From the NCBI RefSeq assembly GCF_024054565.1, contig NZ_JAMXLR010000006.1:186001-250000 (forward strand): DNA of 64,000 bases. The letters run 5' to 3'. Origin of the DNA: Aeoliella straminimaris (GTDB lineage Bacteria > Planctomycetota > Planctomycetia > Pirellulales > Lacipirellulaceae). The notes under the pieces were generated by a model that searched no databases, was not told where the DNA came from, and saw only the letters and a list, made by a program, of their open reading frames with translations. Numbering within the stretch: position 1 is the stretch's first letter; every line of letters begins with the position of its first letter. The position numbers and the translations under genes were made by a program. This document shows positions 62,001 through 64,000 of this stretch, piece by piece.

Positions 62001-64000
62001 ACAACCACTCCCTCGATTTCTGTTTCATCAACGATTCGATTACCGTTGAAGTCGAGAAATACCAAACCGCCATCCACGTACGAGTTGAAGCTCTTGCCAA
62101 TCAAAGATATCGAGGTGGTTACGCTCTTTGGAACCAAGTCAATCGTCGCTGGACTGCTGGTGAGGCTGTTGATGACAGATCGATCCCCGTTGTCTCGAAC
62201 GAAGAACTGAAAACTTGTCTTCGTGTCAAACCCACCTTTAGGTGGGGTGTAGGTTAAGACTCCTTGAGTACTCTTCGATAGATCGAGCGTGCCGACTGAT
62301 GGAAGGGTCAGCACTTGGAACTGCAGTTCGGACGCGGAAGTCTCGACGTCGCTCCCGGAGAGAGTGATGCTGATGGGGGAGGTCGAACCGGAGAGAATCG
62401 AGATTGTCTGGCTCTTGGCGAGGGGCCGATCGTTGACCGGGAGAATCTGTAATTGGGCGGTACCCACGGGATCGGTAGCCTCCGTCCCCACGCGATAGGT
62501 AAAGAAGACATCCCCGTTGAAATTGCGCGGCGGCTGATAGGTGAACGATCCGTCCTCCTTGAGCGTCAGATTACCGACACGAGGTGGGTCGACCAGAAAT
62601 GCCTGCAGCGGATCACCAACTCCCTGGAAGTCGTTCGCCAGCACGCCGCCTGATACCGCGATGGACAACGACGCATCTTCCTCCAATACGTAGTTATCCG
62701 CGACCGCCTGCCGCGTCAGGCTATCGACAATGGCAATTTCTACCGTGGCGGCATTGGTGGGCTGACCATCGACGATAACAAAATAGTCGAACGAATCGAG
62801 CGTGTTGGTGACACCAGGATTGGGCGTGTAGGCAAAAGAACCGTCTGGCTCGACAGAGACCGTGCCGTTGGACGGATTTCGAAAGACCTGGATAACCACG
62901 TCGCCGCCGGGTCCTCCGAAGTCGCCAAAAGTGTCGTTGCCAAGCAAACCATCTTCGGCTGTCTTTGGCAGCGTCGAGCCAGCGACTACCGCGTAGTGAT
63001 CATCGACTGCGACGGGGAACTCGAGTATCCGCACCGTGATAACGCCTGTGTCGATAGCTCCGTCTTCGTCCCGCAGAGTATAGGAGAACTTCTCTTCGCC
63101 GTGGAAGTCGGGGTTCGTTCGTGTGTACTTGAGTGCTGGGGGGAACGCGCCACTGACGAGCGTCACAGAGCCATGCACCGGCTGCTTAAAGTCGGCGATC
63201 TCAATCGGTCCTCGATTGGGATCGAAGCCGCGTTCTGGAGAGATGCCGATCTCGATCTCACTCAAAGTGTCGCGCATCTCGACCACGAAGTCGTTCGCCA
63301 CAGGCGGCAGCGGAGTGAGCGACAAACGTTGAAACTGCCCCAGCAGAGCCAGATTATCCACCTGCCAATCGCCACCAGAAGATCCGATTCCGTAAAGGCG
63401 GAAAGTGAGGGGAGCGTCGCTTTCGAGAGGTCGAAGTCCGAAGTCGATTCCTGTAATCTGCTGCTCGACCAGATGCCCGTATTCGCCAGTGTGGGTGGTT
63501 CCACTTGCCACAATAGACTGGAATCCATCGTAGCTCGATCGCAGTTCCCAGTGCGTTGGTCCGTTTGCGGCGGCAAGATCCCAGAAATCGATGCCGGCAA
63601 CGTTCACCCCCACCGCATTTTCGAAATCCTGGGGGTGATCCAGAACTCGGTCTTGGTCGTCGAGCGAAATGCCAAACTCGAAATACCCTGGCGAGAATAT
63701 CTCGAAAGCAATGTCGTCGAAGTACACCGGTACGATGCTGGAGGTACCGCTCGACTCGGCGATGAGGCGTAGTTGGGCCTGCCTCGTACCAATAGGCACC
63801 GTTCCTTGAGCTGCCAGCGTCTGCCAATCGCGTGTCGCTTGCACCGACTTCGTGGAGAACACACCAAGAGAGTTACCCGTCGCGCTAAAGAACTCAACCT
63901 CGGTGTGAGCGATCGAGGCGTCGGCGGAAAAAGCTCGAGATGCAAGCCTAAACGTCTCGCCGCCTCGATCGAGGCGATCGCTGAAGTCGTTCAGCGTGAG
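59003..64000 (-). CDS. Giant surface protein with cadherin-like, Calx-beta and dockerin modules (partial)
   Basis: Only the 3' part, 1665 codons, is in the window; the frame stays open to the right edge, so the start at 63862 is only an internal GTG. From the N-terminal side, modules are a lectin-like or jelly-roll region, several VCBS/cadherin-like domains (ANDFQGVGDPLQAFL, DGSFTYQPPRNFNG), a Calx-beta domain (RYATEDGSLSTANGDYA), and at the end two dockerin-like calcium repeats (GDVDGNMVVDELD; GDFNEDGVVSLADY and GDGNGDGVVDSLDY). The C-terminal 130 residues are charged. It is a secreted or surface-attached protein typical of planctomycetes. Confidence 0.88.
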   Translation of the reverse strand, partial: LTLNDFSDRLDRGGETFRLASRAFSADASIAHTEVEFFSATGNSLGVFSTKSVQATRDWQTLAAQGTVPIGTRQAQLRLIAESSGTSSIVPVYFDDIAFEIFSPGYFEFGISLDDQDRVLDHPQDFENAVGVNVAGIDFWDLAAANGPTHWELRSSYDGFQSIVASGTTHTGEYGHLVEQQITGIDFGLRPLESDAPLTFRLYGIGSSGGDWQVDNLALLGQFQRLSLTPLPPVANDFVVEMRDTLSEIEIGISPERGFDPNRGPIEIADFKQPVHGSVTLVSGAFPPALKYTRTNPDFHGEEKFSYTLRDEDGAIDTGVITVRILEFPVAVDDHYAVVAGSTLPKTAEDGLLGNDTFGDFGGPGGDVVIQVFRNPSNGTVSVEPDGSFAYTPNPGVTNTLDSFDYFVIVDGQPTNAATVEIAIVDSLTRQAVADNYVLEEDASLSIAVSGGVLANDFQGVGDPLQAFLVDPPRVGNLTLKEDGSFTYQPPRNFNGDVFFTYRVGTEATDPVGTAQLQILPVNDRPLAKSQTISILSGSTSPISITLSGSDVETSASELQFQVLTLPSVGTLDLSKSTQGVLTYTPPKGGFDTKTSFQFFVRDNGDRSVINSLTSSPATIDLVPKSVTTSISLIGKSFNSYVDGGLVFLDFNGNRIVDETEIEGVVVAEPVATTLADGGFVLEVPEAADRNHNGKLDAAEGQLVLIGGEVASTGLPLSISLTAPAESSVISTFSTLQSAVLELTDLSPSEAAELMSLRLGVATLEPQQQAVVDDVLAGTPGAQVLYRSSVQLIDTVVLIAEGLASRHGLDREAVGRVTFSAIAADFVELSGSRNFASAVLLDRLVKRASVALEVSDDPLLRAALVEVMAASNLLLADIPPMAPRDFLEAIARIEKVALGQTLEEVGMSAQGEMSVEELVTANTQQALLQRIAQAEIGNVSIPRIGVRDVLVSEDDLTVPSRSVFEISLNEVSATPVSLRYATEDGSLSTANGDYASTSGMLTFAPGETLHTVPIEVNPLSLTSGGTFFLTLSDATGAVFEDSVAEATILPGGDDGDPIPAEIELLAPNAGDGNNDGVLDMQQPHVVSMPGGTPLNFITLSTDDPVDIIAASVVPTNTFSSLVPPDVTLPHGMIGFEASVPSGSLIVTIDFESGKLFNNWYQFRQVNREISEGVDFRFDGTTGAELVDANTDGLVEQVVVHLTDGGPGDFDGVTNGRVVMLAAPAVDSPWPYVAAEHVQNDLTQRSYIDHIGVVFDQVTNLGDLIADGSIATAVSLVHLGVDSDSDPETPIVLEPTQFAYDANTSTLSWSLDGFADTLGSLADGYYRFSLDASRITSLAGEPLDGNMDTVPGDNFILEFHRLTGDVDGNMVVDELDMNLVNDALGTEVGQSDWNPNTDLDRDGRITVRDRLIVFYAQGNEIVAPTVASQEIVQPILPGDFNEDGVVSLADYPVWRNHLGIAKGAIPSLGDGNGDGVVDSLDYEVWKQNFGQSILVAGSLALASSPSSELASKASAELQSSSGDGTSASLSTFFSVDVAPGAILDGAGSVEAKSNKTVTQQARDVALSWVPEARSDWNFQRDSRTEASAAPRGPHWIQPDWQTAWADFDFVRHPRSRQGNGDLGSQADALLDHRNKSRGRSSEFDEVLGDELMLEDLCELATWRRRH

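Overview
The window looks like part of a planctomycete genome of Pirellula/Rhodopirellula type. This rests on lineage-typical protein styles rather than on any database search: a serine/threonine kinase fused to a WD40 propeller next to a sigma factor, a small protein with the N-terminal pattern R-x-SLK-x-I followed by a membrane helix, a very long surface protein with cadherin/Calx-beta/dockerin modules, and many small His/Cys-rich secreted proteins beside metal-efflux genes.

Layout. (1) 1-11.2 kb is a mobile-element backbone on the + strand: a Gp88-like protein, a DNA methyltransferase, two small unknowns, a RepB-type primase, a probable relaxosome accessory protein, a MobF relaxase-helicase, a VirD4-like coupling protein and small membrane proteins. 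No mating-pair-formation genes are visible, so it looks mobilizable rather than self-conjugative, at least within the window. Two genes here are preceded by look-alike hairpins that pair with their own Shine-Dalgarno sequences, and one of these follows a long 111-nt hairpin. (2) 11.3-16 kb is a defence island: an E2-only (type II-short) CBASS operon (CD-NTase, E2-like protein, patatin phospholipase). It is divergent from a sigma factor / small protein / ImmA-IrrE metallopeptidase operon that may control it.

(3) 16-36.3 kb is a mixed region of planctomycete-style genes and mobile debris: an IS4-type transposase, a truncated ECF sigma remnant, a duplicated pair of small membrane genes of which one copy is decayed, a sigma factor + kinase-WD40 + WD40/HEAT cluster, a group II intron RNA on the minus strand whose reverse transcriptase has been lost, an IS110-family element with candidate guide-RNA hairpins, and a diverged 106-bp repeat present twice. 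(4) 36.4-58.3 kb is a metal-handling island: tandem-HMA and Cys/His-rich secreted proteins, a MacAB/DevBCA-like ABC exporter with outer-membrane factor, a CzcBA-like RND pump, a CDF-like transporter, a His-rich P1B-type ATPase, an HtrA-like protease and a membrane methyltransferase. No metal-responsive regulator is recognisable.

(5) 58.3-64 kb holds a 22-base tRNA/tmRNA 3'-end-like fragment, possibly an attachment site, and the 3' part of a giant surface protein that runs off the window. Positions, reading frames, inverted repeats and motifs were read directly from the sequence. Family names come from recognition of motifs, and functional couplings are inference.
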